From assembly GCA_964007475.1 (NCBI GenBank), contig OZ023273.1, positions 88,328,841-88,392,840 of the forward strand: a stretch of DNA of 64,000 nucleotides, in the 5' to 3' direction. Both the position numbers and the translations under genes were made by a program. This DNA comes from Hybos culiciformis (taxonomy: Eukaryota; Arthropoda; Insecta; Diptera; Hybotidae). The notes below the pieces were generated by a model. That model saw nothing but the letters and a program-made list of their open reading frames with translations, was not told the origin of the DNA and made no database searches. The stretch's first letter is position 1. Every line of letters starts with the position of its first letter. Shown here one piece after another: positions 21,741-34,200 of the stretch.

Positions 21741-23944
21741 ACTTAGATATAAAAATATTTAAATATTCTAAAATACTTTTTAAGCTCAAAACTTTAGTGG
21801 CATAATGGCTTTTAAATTATTTCAAAATGCTTATATTTATAGCTGCATGGCAACACTGGTTGCCAGATGATTTGACTATATTTCAAGCCGTAAACAAAAT
21901 TCCGGTTACAACTATATTATTAGCGACAATAATGTATGAAAAAACAGCAGCATGGCTTAAATCATGTTTTCTTTTTGTTGCCCGAATAGTTTAACCTAAA
22001 ATAACTTTTTCAAATATACCTGAAAAATTTCAGGCATATTAGTACTTCTTATGAAAAGGAATTAGAATAAAAATATTCTACATGCATTGCATTAATGGAA
22101 TTTAATGGCAAAAATAATTTATACCAACACTCAATTACAAATTACTCCAAAAAAAATCTGTTTTAGTTAAAAGAGCATTTTCAAATATGCCTACAAAATT
22201 TGACATTAGTAGTTCTTCCGAAAAGTAATTGTAATAAACATATTCCTCCTGCATTTTATTAGTGTAATTTAATGTCAAAAATAAATTACACTAACAAACT
22301 AAAAAAAATACATTAAGAAAAATTAATATCAAAAATAAATTATCTACAAAATAGGTGCATTGGAACATTTTTACTCAGAATACATATTTGTATTCCAAAA
22401 ACTTTTTGAAAATTAGCACTAATAATTAATAAATGAAATATTTGTTATTCAATAATTTTAAATAAATTTTATTTTCCTTTCAATCAAAAAAAAAATAGTA
22501 TTATCGACTTTATTTCTCAGCCAATATAGAGTAGGTTATTGCGCTGATAAGCTTCATTAAGTTGCTAGCGGCTGTCGGTTTTATCATCAGCTGGCACATA
22601 AATTTTTTCTTTTTATCTTTTTTTTTTGCCTTTTTTTTTGACAATAATCGAGGCATTTTTGACATCCAGCGTTACATTTTTGACACTTACATTTTTTTCA
22701 CTCTCAATCACAATGCCTCTAAAGAAGTTTCATTTCAAAAATTATATGTTTTATGAAAACTTGTCTTCTACTTAATTCGACCAAGTTTTTTTTTTTTTTT
22801 AATAGTTTAGTACTTCAAATTAAAATCAATATTTTAAAACGTGCGGGTGCACCTTCTGCACTCGCGCCAGAAACGGGCTCAGTAACCCTTTGATAGTTTT
22901 TTAAGTTCCAGTGCTTTTTGAATAGGTAATTAAAAGTTGATTTGATGGTCACCTACGGTTGGGCTACCTCAAAAATGCTAAAAAACGCACCGTTTTCGAG
23001 ATATTTGTGAATAACTAAAAATGTCTAGCATATGTCCAGCATTAAGTTGGACAAATATGGTCAGTTTACTCTGAGGCGTGTACATATTTGAAATTCACAA
23101 CAACAAAAACAAATTTGAAATTTTACACTAACAAAATACATTAGGAATTTGAAATTCAGAATTTGAATTTCTTAAATTTTTTTAAGGGTGCAGCACAAAT
23201 AATAATATTTTTTTCCTTTACGCACACAGAATATTTTAAATTTTAAAACGCTTGTCCTTATATTTTTGATCATAATGTTCACTTTTTGTTTCACATATAT
23301 CGTATATCGTATAATTGTATGTATGTATATGTATGCTTTATTTATACTCTATAAATTATTCCAAAAACAAATTGTTCTATATAAAAATTACTACAATAAA
23401 AATAACAGCTCTAATAGATCTTCAAGTATTTACAAGTATAAAACATATCTACTTATATGTATGTGGGGTTGTATGTGTGTGTTGTTGTGTGTTGGGTTGT
23501 TAGGTTGTGTTGTACCTGTTGACTTGTTGAAGCGAAAAATGAAACTCCCTCCGGTTTCTTTTTTTACAGATAATCACATTTATTTTATTTATTAAATCTT
23601 AATTTACACTTATTTAATTTTCTTATTGTTTTTAACCTTAATTTAATTTTAATTTAATTTTAATGTTTTGTATCAATTTTCATTCTAAAATTGATTTTTG
23701 ATTTTAATAATTATTTCTAATTATTTCTTGTTCTATAAAAATTGTTTCTTAATTTTTAATTAATTTTTTTTGTAATGAATAATTCCATTTTAATTTACTT
23801 TTTTTTTTTGGAATTTAAAAAGTTAAATAATTTAAATTTTAATTTCTTTTATTTTCTTCTTGCGACTTGTCGTCGACGAAATCCGGATTCAGAAAAAAAA
23901 AGTTTTCTTTATTTTTGTTTCGTTCTTGGTTTATTTCGTGCGGC
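21741..23944. other. AT-rich non-coding DNA with small palindromes
   Basis: At 22250-22300, ATTAGTGTAATTTAATGTCAAA and its near complement form a small palindrome; a relative lies at 22085-22140. A dispersed fragment at 23115-23190 is inverse to 3836-3905. Open frames at 23266-23595 have no family resemblance and lie in low-complexity GT-rich DNA. Confidence 0.45.
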
Positions 23945-24031
23945 GTGTCAAGTGAACATTCTGCCAGCTTCGTCAACAACTGCGCAGCTAATAACTGTGC
24001 GTTGTTAGCTTGGCTGAGGTTTACTTGACAC
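23945..24031. repeat. GC-rich 87-base hairpin
   Basis: Arms GTGTCAAGT, CAGC, AACAAC and GCGCAG on the left pair with CTGTGC, GTTGTT, GCTTGGCTGAGG and ACTTGACAC on the right, leaving a small loop near 23990. It stands out from AT-rich flanks. It could be a MITE core, the end of an unknown element, or a pre-miRNA-like fold. Confidence 0.6.
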
Positions 24032-24249
24032 GGCCGGAGATAATACTTGTAGTGTTGCCACTACATGTATATAGTAAAATATCTTTATGAAATTATAATA
24101 ATTCGATATTCAGTAAGATTAATGTTTTTAGATTAATGTCAAAATAAAAGTTTTCAAGTATAAAACTATAAGATTTAAATAAACATTTAATGAAATATTA
24201 ATATAATATTCTTAGGTCATTAATTATATATAAAAGTTAAGAAGCTGAC

Positions 24250-24353
24250 CCTTCTGCCCCACCTGTCTGCCCCACTTGTCTGCACCTCCTGTCTGCCCTC
24301 CCGTCTAACCCTTTCGTCTGCCCCACGCCTTACCCTCTCGTCTGCCCCTCCCG
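24250..24353. repeat. Strand-asymmetric minisatellite, G-rich on the minus strand
   Basis: About eight degenerate copies of GTCTGCCCCTCCC-like units, all C-rich on the plus strand. The minus strand has many GGG and GGGG tracts at short spacing, so G-quadruplex formation is possible. It abuts palindromic element copy C and replaces that element's usual start. Confidence 0.8.
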
Positions 24354-24560
24354 TAAATTTGTTATTACAACGAGTTGTGTATACACAAAAACACATAGAC
24401 ACGAGTCAATACTTATAACACCAGACCGTTAGGTCGAGTGATATAATATTGACAAGTGTCCATGTGTTTTTGTGTATATACACAACGAGCTGTATAACAA
24501 ATTTTATTAACATGTTTTGTATGCTGTTTTCATGTTCATGTGAGAGGTAGTTTTTTTTAT
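24354..24560 (+). mobile_element. Palindromic non-autonomous element, copy C (partial)
   Basis: Aligns with copies A, B and D from AAATTTGTTATTAC through the hairpin (ACACAAAAACACAT, AGACCGTTAGGTCGAGTG, TGTGTTTTTGTGT) to ATGTGAGAGGTAG. The left start is missing, and the right half beyond about 24560 is not clearly alignable. Confidence 0.8.
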
Positions 24561-24917
24561 TGCATGTGCTGAGTTACAGTAGTTTTATTGTGAGTAATCA
24601 ATTTTAATAATATGGTAACTTCAGTTTAAATACTTGTTGCTAAAAATTCAAAATTTTTTAAATGGTAATCGTAGTTACCGTACTTTAACAGAAAAAACAA
24701 TCAAATAAAAATTTATAAAAAACTATTGAAATCAAGTTATCATTTTTTACAACATCAACATTTTTAATAATTATTGTAATCGGAATTACAAGATTTTTTA
24801 GTAAAAATGAGTAACTCTAAAATTTTAAAAAAAAAATTTAACATTCTAGAAAAGATACAACTAATGAAAAAATGTACACATAGTTTTATCGTACCTGGCT
24901 TGGTTAATTTCCTTCTT

Positions 24918-25028
24918 AAAATGATTATTTCCAATTTGAAAATGATTGTTTCCAATCTGAAAATGATTATTTGCATTTTGAAAATGATTATTTGCATTTT
25001 GAAAATGATTATTTCCATTTTTAAAATG
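24918..25028. repeat. 21-bp tandem repeat, five copies
   Basis: The unit AAAATGATTATTTCCATTTTG is repeated about five times with base changes. The in-frame ORFs it creates on both strands (24764-25049) are by-products of the repeat. Confidence 0.85.
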
Positions 25029-27030
25029 TTGAAAAGGTATAGACAGTAATATTTTTCTATGTCTAATATTGTCTTAAAAAATGCCGAATATATTTTGTAA
25101 TTGTCGTAAATTGTGAAAGGTTTTGTACAAGCTTCAAAAAATCATTTTTTATGGTATATGCGGTAATAATAAAAATTGGTAGGCAAAAAATTTAATAAAA
25201 TCTTTAAATGCGATTTTCTCGAAATCAGTTTTTTCGGGTTACAATACTTTTCAACGGATACGACGATATATAGATTTATATTTAGTAAAGGTATACATTT
25301 TAATAGATCCCTCAAGCGCTCTTAAATGACAAACTAATCAATTTTTGAATTTAAAAAATATTTAACCATAAACTATATAAACGTTAATTTATTATTCACT
25401 ATAATATTTAATAGATTGGCATTAGTACAGGTTTGAATAAATTTTTCAAAAGGAATTGGTCCGATTATATCTTTTTATTGGAATCCAATTATTATTTTAA
25501 TATCTGAAAAAAAATTTTCAATATTCGTATAAAAAGAAATATGATTTTGATTAAGCAGTTTCTATGTTGTCATTCTGAAGACTTTGTTATTAATTATAAA
25601 GAATTAATAAATAGCTTTTCAACAACTACAATAGTATTCGATTCAAATCCTGAAAAATGTTTATAGTTTTTAAACATTAGGTATTAGCGTTTTTGTTGGA
25701 AAATTCAATTCACAATTATTTCTTACCAGCCAAACATTTTTGAAATACATTTGAGCAGACATTTGATCAGTTTAATAATAGTTAAAGTTTGTAGTTAACT
25801 TCTTCATCATAATAACAATAATTTACTCACCTGAAAAGAAAATAAGAATATAAATAATTTACTAACCTGATATAAAAAAATTGTGTACATACAGTATAAC
25901 CTTAAAATTACATCGTACTATTCTATTTAGTTTTAAATGTAGAATTTCGTTAAAAGAAAATTCAATAAATATTTTAATAGAATTTAGAAAGGTACAGCGA
26001 TAAAAAATTGGTTAGAAAAATAAAAACCATATGAAAGGAAATTACACTTACACTTAATAGAAATAAAATATAATATTTTTCACCTGTACAATAAATTGAA
26101 AATGCATTTTGCTATAATTTATCGCTACTCAATATTTCCATTCAAAATATTATTTTTCAGAATAATTAATTTCATTTAATTATATTTTTGTTTTTTCTTT
26201 TAAATTTAAATTATACGAGAATGACACAGATTTGAAAACTGATTAAAAATACACTATTTGAAAATTGATTAAAAATAATAATGTAGGTAGAATTCAGTTT
26301 CATCGATATTCACTTTCTCTCGATGGAATGTCGTAACATTAATAGGATATAATGTCAATTGACTTTACTCAAAAATAGACAGTGTTAGGTCTATAGCCGC
26401 TTGAAAAATTGTATGAATCACAAAAAATGAAACAGAAACGAATCTAAAATGAACTTTTTTTTGACACAAAACTCACGTAAACATATACATACATAATTAT
26501 TATTATTATTATTTTATGTGCATATTGGATTCTATGGAAACAATAAAAAAATTGTTTATTCATTATAAATAACAAATTGGTTATTTTCGTTATTTTTAAA
26601 TTTATCATTTGGTAAAAAAGCTCCAAAGAAAGAAAATTTCTGGAAAATATAATTTTTTTGTAATAAATTAACTTAATTTTTTTTTTTTGAATTCAGTTTC
26701 TGGAATATAATTTCATTTTGTGGCATTGTTCATTTTGTGGGATTGATTGAGGTCAAATTGTATTTTTTTTTCAAATTGAAAGCGGATAACGGAAACTTAG
26801 GTAAACCACTATACTACGCAAACGCAGTTTTATAACTTACATTAAAACGATGGAAATTTGTTTGTGAAACAAAAAGCATTTGATTGTACGAGCTCAAATT
26901 CAAATAGAAACTTTTTAATTGGCTATTATGCAACCTGACTCTCTTAACATATAAGTATATTTAATATTTAAAAACTAAGATGTTTAAAACATGAAAAGCA
27001 ATAGGAACAAAAAGAGGGGGTTAGGTATAT
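25029..27030. other. AT-rich DNA, no gene recognised
   Basis: Two kilobases without a credible ORF, RNA gene or bounded repeat. A short ATT trinucleotide run lies at about 26497-26512. Confidence 0.5.
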
Positions 27031-27129
27031 CTGGTTTTTTGTTTTTTTTTTTATTAAAGTTACCAAATCACTAGGTGGGATACCTTTTATACTTAAAGAA
27101 GTATGGATTTGATAATGGGGATAGGAAGT

Positions 27130-28974
27130 TTAGACGGGATTAAAAAGTGGGACTGTCAGTAGGTAATCATTTACACTCTTCTTAAAGCGGCGCAAGTCGT
27201 AAATCAAACGTCCGCCAGCTGTAGGGAACAATTTTGAAGGGAGAGCATTCCACATTCTTGAGGTGCGAATTGAAAACGAAACTCCAAAGCTCGTTCTATC
27301 ACATTTGGGAATTTTGACTAAAAATGGGTGTGACATTGAAGCGGTACGTGTTTGGCGTGAAAATACTTGAAGTAGTGGAGGAAGTAGGGCCTTTACTTCC
27401 AGGGAACACGTATCCTTTCCAACAAGGTATTTATAAAAAATCGAAAGTGAACCTACATTGCGACGGTGATTGAGTGATGTTAAAGAGCTGGTGGTTTGGT
27501 GATCGTTGATCAATCTAATAGCCCTTCTCTGAACTTTGTCCAGGTACTCAAGATGGGTTTTAGGAGCACCAGCCCATACATGTGAATTATATTCTAATGT
27601 CGGTCGTATGAAGGATTTGTAAATATTTAAAAGATCAGAGGAGGAAAAGTAGTCTTTACTTTTTTTTAAAAAGCCAAAACATTTAGCAGCGTTTTTTGCC
27701 GTTTCGAAAATATGAATTTTACAGCTCAGATCGCTGGTTATTTTCGAACCTAAAATGTCAAGGTTTCCAGATTTTCCAATACTCTCGCGTTGAAAAGAAA
27801 GTTGGAGTTCGACAGTTGACAGCGTTCTAGAAATAAGGCAGCATTGTGTTTTAGAAGCGTTAAACTCAACTCTGTTGAGAAGAACCCATTGTGAAGTTTT
27901 GAATAGATCGTGATTTATGCTACTTTTGTAGAAAATTTCGTTTCGTAGTTACAGCATTTGAAGATGCTGATTTCCTTTTTATAAAATCGTAGCATGCCAC
28001 CAAGTTACTGTCATCGGCGAAGCTGTGGATGGGATTGAGTGTGAAAATTGTAGAAGATCATTAATGAAAACTAAAAAGAGAGTTGGGGAGAGAACACACC
28101 CTTGGGGTACACCGGAGTTGATATTAAAAATATGTGACTAGTACCCATTCAGAACAGCACGAATAGAACGGCCAGACAAAAAGTTGCTGATCCAATTGAC
28201 AAAGGCTGATCCTAGACCCATTGATTTAACTTTAGAAATCAGGGCCGAGTGCCACACTCGATCAAAAGCCTTAGCTATATCCAAAGCAACAACACAAGCC
28301 TCACCGGAGTTGTGAAGACTGGCGTTCAGCTTGTGGGATAAATATGTCATCAGGTCACCAGTCGATCTATTCGTACGAAAACCATATTCCTGGTCACTTA
28401 GCAATTTGTTACATTCAAGGTATTTTTTGACTTTATTGTTTATAAGGGATTCCATTAGTTTGGAAAGAATAGAAGTAAGCGCGATGGGCCTGTAGTTAGA
28501 GGGATCGCATTTATCGCCAACTTTCCAATTGGTGGGGTAAATTCCAAGTGAATATGAAAGATAGAAAAGGTTGCGCAGAGGTCTAGCTAGAACAGAGGCA
28601 GTGTTTTAGGACCACAGCCGGAATACCATCAGGGCCAGTTGACTTTTTCGTATTCAGATTTTTGAGAACTTTTAAAACAGCACGTTGCCTAAAGTAAGCT
28701 CTTCCAAAAGAAGAGTTTACTGGTGGCAATACAGGTGGATCTTGAACTGAAGCTGCGAGTGTTGAGTTTTGACTAAAACGTTTAGCAACAAATTAGCCTT
28801 CTCAACCGAATCTGATATGATCCGGTCACCATCTACAAGGGGAGGAAAATATGAAGGCGAACAAAAGTTTTGTTTTACACTTTTAGCGAAGCTCCAAAAG
28901 TTTCTGCTATTTTTAGGAAGGTTAATATTTCTTGACGCTTCCTCTGGGTATAGAAAGCCTTCTGCTGACGACAA
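27130..28974 (-). pseudogene. Reverse transcriptase and tail of the non-LTR retrotransposon ORF2
   Basis: Pieces of the RT domain: FWSFAKSVKQNF with PPLVDGDRI (28930-28830), LLSDQEYGFRTNRSTGDL and VVALDIAKAFDRVWH (28400-28250, the first catalytic aspartate block), GVPQGCVLSP at about 28100, and SFADDSNLV near 28020, the catalytic FxDD box. The C-terminal frame 27513-27130 (LNHRRNVGSLSIFYKYLVG onward) is the conserved end of CR1/jockey-type ORF2. Frameshifts and at least one deletion separate the parts, so no functional RT is encoded. Confidence 0.88.
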
Positions 28975-29171
28975 ATTCTACTGCATCTGTTCCTGACCTC
29001 GCGCCAGTGCTTCAGTGAATTTAAAGAATTGATTTGTTTATACTCACGAAAAGCATTATCCCTATCGGCTATGGCCTTTGCACAGGTGTCATTGAACCAC
29101 GGATTTTTAGTATTCGTTTTATTTTGAACCTTTTTATGGGGTATGAAAAGTTTCATCCCTAGCAGAATACT

Positions 29172-30017
29172 TTAAGTAATGACAGCCGTGCAAAGGTCAA
29201 CATCCCTCTCCAAGAAGCAACGAGACAGATCCATCCGTCCAAGAAAACCGGCAAGCCCATTCCAATCAGCTTGAGAATAGGTCCATACCAGTCTTCCAGG
29301 AGCTCTAGATAAGCCCACTCCACTATCAAGAGAGAAGAACGTGCTAACGCGACAATGATCGGAGTTTCCAAGGAGGGAATTAATTGAAGCGTTATAATTC
29401 GATGTCAGAAACAGATCCAAGAGATGATGACCCTGATGGTTTACATCTGGAATGTGGGTGGGTTCAGAAATAATTTGAATAAAATTATTGAGACTTGAAA
29501 AAAACTCTACATATCTGCCTTTGGGACTGTTGCAATTTGAATTACTAAGCCATGATACATTGTGTATGTTAAAATCACCGAAAACCAAAATTTCAGACTC
29601 CGGGTTTTTCGCCAGATTCTGATTTATTTCGTCCGACTGCAAGTCAAACTCCACAACGTGATCAGTGCCAGTCAGTTGCGGACTCCTGTAAAAGAAGCAA
29701 AAATGGATGACGTGTTTGTTAGTTCTTATTTTGAACCAAAGAAAATTGAATAAGGGACTTGATGATTTTAAATCTTTAATGGGATAACATGCAACGTCAT
29801 TCCTTATATAAACAGCGACTCCTCTGTGCGCAACGAATAAAGAGTGGAGATCATAACCGGGGATTGAAAAACGGCTGGGGTCTCCGTTGTTCAATACTTG
29901 GGTCTCACTTAAAGCCAGAACATTTGGCTTAGCAGAGGCCAAATGGATTTGGACAGCTTGGAAATTCGCTTCCAAACCACGAATGTTACAAAAATTGATG
30001 CTAAATTTTTTGCTCAT
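29172..30017 (-). pseudogene. Endonuclease domain of the non-LTR retrotransposon ORF2
   Basis: The 281-codon frame begins MSKKFSINFCNIRGLEANF. It contains APE-type endonuclease landmarks: NIRGL, LSETQ (catalytic glutamate), GVAVYIRND, YRSP, VFGDFNIH (catalytic D and N), and GNSDHCRV (catalytic SDH). In the element this domain nicks target DNA to prime reverse transcription. The start codon is the first ATG after an upstream stop. The frame breaks at about 29172, where the linker region continues in another frame. Confidence 0.9.
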
Positions 30018-30200
30018 CCCTGCTCTATGAGTATAAATTCAATAAAATTAGTTCCGATAAACAAGCTGACGAACTACGAACCGGCGGTCAACAGTTTCCA
30101 AAGCCTTATTGACCTTCAGTAAGGCAACGACAAGCGAGTGAAGAAGAGTGCACGGTGAAATAAAGGATAGGCAATATAGGAAGATTTGGTAACATCGTCA

Positions 30201-31042
30201 GGTTTAATTAATATAATTTTGTTGATTATTTAAAATATTATTATTATTAATCTTTTTTTTTTATTTATTTTCTTATTTTTATTATTTAATTTTATTTTTT
30301 TTCGAATAAAATTTGTCTACTTTGCGCGAACATTAAAATTTAACTTTTAATTTTTTTTTTTTTTTTCTTTTTACAAACAACGAAAGAAAAAAGGTCAATT
30401 TAAACAAAACAAAAAACTACACTTCTTTAATAACAAAAAATAAAATAAAAAAAAAAACGAACAGACGAAACGAGTGCACAAAACTCTATTATCACAACAC
30501 AACTGATTAGGTTCAGAACATGGTTTTTGACGCAAGAGCATTAGGTTCAGAACATGGTTTTTGATGTAATTCTAACAATTATTTGGTTAAAATAGGCACG
30601 AAGCGTGAGTTTCTCAATATCGGAAGCACACTAATAGAATTTAATGCTTTTTATGCTTACAAATAATACAGTATTAAATAAAGCAAGATATTGAAATGCT
30701 CTGAAATACATAGGTTCATTTTAATTATTTTGAAGTTAAAATAGGTACATTTAATGTTTATGATCCGAATGTTTTTTACTTTAGAAAAAAAAGTTTTAAT
30801 TTGAATTATTTGAATATCTAAAAATTAAATCGTTTTATTGTATAATAATCGCAAAAAAATAAAATTAGTATACTTTTTAGCGCAAATAATGAATTTCTTT
30901 TAATCATTATTCTTATTCTTATACATAATTCCCTTTCCAACATTCTAATGTTTTTTAGTCGGTAAATTAAGTGTCTCTGCTATTAAAGCAAATTTAATTC
31001 CTATCCCTTTCATATTGCATGTGTATTAAGAATGCATGATTT
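30201..31042. other. AT-rich DNA, no gene
   Basis: Contains a duplicated 20-base phrase (GGTTCAGAACATGGTTTTTG at about 30510 and 30544). Nothing else recognisable. Confidence 0.5.
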
Positions 31043-31262
31043 ATAGTAGATTATTTTATATGTTAACTAAATTTGTTGTTAATTAAGAGTTCTGTTTACA
31101 CAAAAATACATTGACACGAGTCAATACTTATATCACGAGACCGAAGGTCGAGTGATATAAATTGACAAGTGTCTATGTGTTTTTGTGTAAATACAGAACG
31201 AGTTGTATAACAAATTTTGTTAATATATCCAATATACAATTTTAATGTGCATGTGTAAGGTA
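31043..31262 (+). mobile_element. Palindromic non-autonomous element, copy D (truncated)
   Basis: Starts ATAGTAGATTATT like copies A and B and contains the full hairpin, nearly identical to copy B (inner stem TTATATCAC/GTGATATAA with GACC-GAA-GGTC apex). It stops at GTGTAAGGTA, where the hAT element starting at 31263 takes over. Its second half is not found on the far side of that hAT element. Confidence 0.85.
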
Positions 31263-34200
31263 CAGAGTTGTAACATTTCAAATAATTCCCAGTACCAAAT
31301 ACAAAGTAATTGTATTTGAAAAGTACTGAATTCTTTTTTAAAAAAGTAATTGGATTTGATAAAGTACTGAATACAAAGTAATTGTATTTGAAAAGTACTG
31401 AATACTTTTTTCTAAAAGTAATTGGATTTGAAAAAGTACTGAATAAAAAGTAATTGTATTTGAAAAGTACTGAATACTTTTTTCTGAAAGTAATTGGATT
31501 TGAAAAAGTACTGAATAAAAAGTAATTGTATTTGAAAAGTACTTAAATATGCTGCACTTAATTCTTATAGTTATAGTAATTTACAATGTATTCTGTATTT
31601 TTAATATCTTTTGGTAAGTTTTTCATTCTTTTATAATTTTAAAATCTTATGATGTCAAGGAAAACAATATTTAAAATAAAAATCAGTAAAATAAAATAAT
31701 TTATTTTTCTATAAGCGTTTAACAGTACTAATAATATAAAAATATTTAAATGATTAATTGATCCACTGTTTAAATAAAATAAAACATTGTTATATTCAAA
31801 TTAAAATTATATTTTTTAAATTAGTTTTTTAAGAATTTCGAAATTTGATTTTAAAAGAACTAAATCTGAAAAATTTTTGTCAGAGAGATTGTTCCTTTTT
31901 GGCGTATTTATCATTCCAGCGAAAGAAAAAAGTCTTTCGACTGGAGCAGATGATGGTAAGGCTGTATTCGATTTAAAAAAAATTTCCCTCACAGTTGGAT
32001 ACTTCTTTAATGAATCAAAAGAAGCATCCATATCTTGCAAAAAGATATTTAACTCCTTTTGATGTGGTGTTTCATTATCAATGGAGTTGTAACGACAATC
32101 TGAAATGTATTCAAACTTTTATAATTATATAGAAATTGCATTTTTATCAAAAAAAATAGGGCATATGTGTGCAAATAAAATAAAAATTATAAATTAAAAT
32201 ACCTTTTTCACTGAAGTCAAAAAATGAATCGTTACTATCATTTTCTTTGGGGAGTTTAATTTGTGACACATTTCCAGGAACGACGTCACACTCATTCATC
32301 GCTACTACAACTTTTTCTAATATACCGTCCAACGTTATATCAGGTTTAATTAAAGTTTTGTAAATATTGAACCATTTCGTTTTTATCATTGGACATGTTA
32401 TTGCTGCAATAATGGCAGTATTTGATATGTCAGAGTCATTGAAAATTGTTTCAAAACGATTTAATAATTGTTCTTTGATTTTTTCAGCTATATTTTTCAT
32501 TTTGATAAGTTTGTTAGTTGTAATTAATTTTTGGATTTTATTAAACAATGTTATTAGCGAGGGCAATAGAAAACCATAAAACATATTATTTTCACCCTGT
32601 ATGAAATCAATTGTTTCTGCGACTGGCCCCATGAGAAGCAAATATTCCTCCAAATATTCTAACTCTGATTCAGTAAACTTTGGTACTGAAAGTTTATTAC
32701 AGAGATCAAACAACTGATCTTTTTTGGACATTAATTTCTTTGTTGAGTCATAAAGAGAGTTCCATCTAGTTATCACCGGATAACTAACAGACGAACCCAA
32801 GACGCTTGAAATAATTTCTGATAATTTCGGGCGGTTTGCTTTATTCCATATATTATTACACTTTGCAAATGACTAAAAATATTTTTAAAAATATTTTTAA
32901 AAAATTTTAAATTCTTATTATATTTTATGTTCTTATTATTAAAGTTTAATCAGTAAATGAAAAATATTTTATCAAATTGAAATTTGTTCTTCAAACATAA
33001 TTTGGGGTAATATAATTTTTTAGGTAATTTTTAAGAACTTATTTAATAAAGATCGGTTTTCTTTTCTAAAGGCTAATTTACACGAAGAAAATTTAGTGGA
33101 GTAGAAATATTTACTGCCGTAAAAAGTGGGATAGTTAATTTTTAGATAGAGGCAGATGAAATGTTTTATAGTCAAATAACTTTGACATTTATAAAAATGA
33201 ATCAATATTTTTGACTTATAATATTTTAAAAAAATAATAATTTAATTTTTAATAATTGAAAATTTCGAATAAATAATTTTCAATTTGAAAAATAGATACC
33301 TACCCAAGATTTTAAGGTGTCTCCTAGATTTTTATTTTTGTTCTGTTCAAAAATGAAATAATTAAACAAAATTAAAACCATTAAATGAAATGTGAAATTT
33401 ACAAGCGAGTCAGTCGTAACTAATTATCTTTCAGTCTTCTTTCATTTGGGTTTCAGTTTTGACTTTTTTTCTATAAATATAATTTTCTTTATAACTACGG
33501 TATAAATCTAAAACACAGATTTTTAAAAAAAAAAAAAAAAAATATGATACCAAAAATCAAAATTTTCCTATTGGAAAATTTTGTTTTTTTTTATCATAAT
33601 CTCATATTACTTCGAGTATTTTTTATAGTTTATCCAAAACATTATAGCAACATTATGGCAGTATTTATGAAATAGTTGTGTCTTTCATACAAAATATACC
33701 ATTAAGAACTTTTCATACAAAATATACCAGCTTATTCGAATTAGTGGCAGAAATATTATTGCTGACAGTAAACTTTCTTCGTGTAAATTAGCTTCAAAAT
33801 TATTCATTTTGTAAACTACTTTTTATAGTATTCAATTATTTTTAAGCATTTTAAAGTAAAACAAAAAGTAATTAAAAATTATTAAAGAAAGTCCCACATT
33901 TAGAACTATAGGGCTTCACCATAAAAGAATGTGAAATTTGACAGTAATGATAATTGAATTAAACGCTCTGGTACGTTTATTTGAAATTTACAACTGCAAA
34001 ATACATTAGAAATTTGAAATTCAGTATTTCAAATTCATTTATTATGCCTTTATGTTTTAGGAAAAATTAATGAAATGAAAACAATCGAATACTATAATTT
34101 AATATAATTTTTAAATTTGTCTTTTAATTTATAAATGATATATTTTTCGATTTTATAAACTAGTTATAATTATATAATACCTTTTTGTGCACATCATATT

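Larger units (their letters stand above)
27035..30200 (-). mobile_element. Non-LTR retrotransposon (jockey/CR1-type), 5'-truncated and broken
   Basis: On the minus strand, the order is endonuclease, reverse transcriptase, C-terminal tail, then a poly-A (poly-T at 27035-27052 on the plus strand). Frames change several times: 30017-29172, 29156-28875, 28974-28717, about 28620-28456 (damaged), 28455-28138, FADD region about 28020, and 27513-27130. No ORF1 with zinc knuckles is seen upstream. The 5' end falls within about 180 bases of the ORF2 start. It is an inactive copy, moderately GC-richer than the surroundings, which suggests fairly recent arrival. Confidence 0.9.

Noticed and set aside
23266..23595. 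109-codon ORF rich in cysteine and tyrosine
   Set aside because: It reads through GT-rich low-complexity DNA and has no splice context or recognisable domain.
24220..24402. ORF with repeated GADERVRR-like text
   Set aside because: It is simply the translation of the G-rich minisatellite strand.
24764..25049. Opposing repetitive ORFs (IIIFKMQ-type)
   Set aside because: Both arise from a 21-bp tandem repeat whose length is a multiple of three.
29562..29753. 63-codon plus-strand ORF
   Set aside because: It is the antisense shadow of the retrotransposon endonuclease.
18519..31262. Helitron identity for the palindromic element
   Set aside because: Lack of a target duplication and internal short repeats fit, but canonical TC start, CTRR end and a 3'-terminal hairpin were not found, so no class was assigned.
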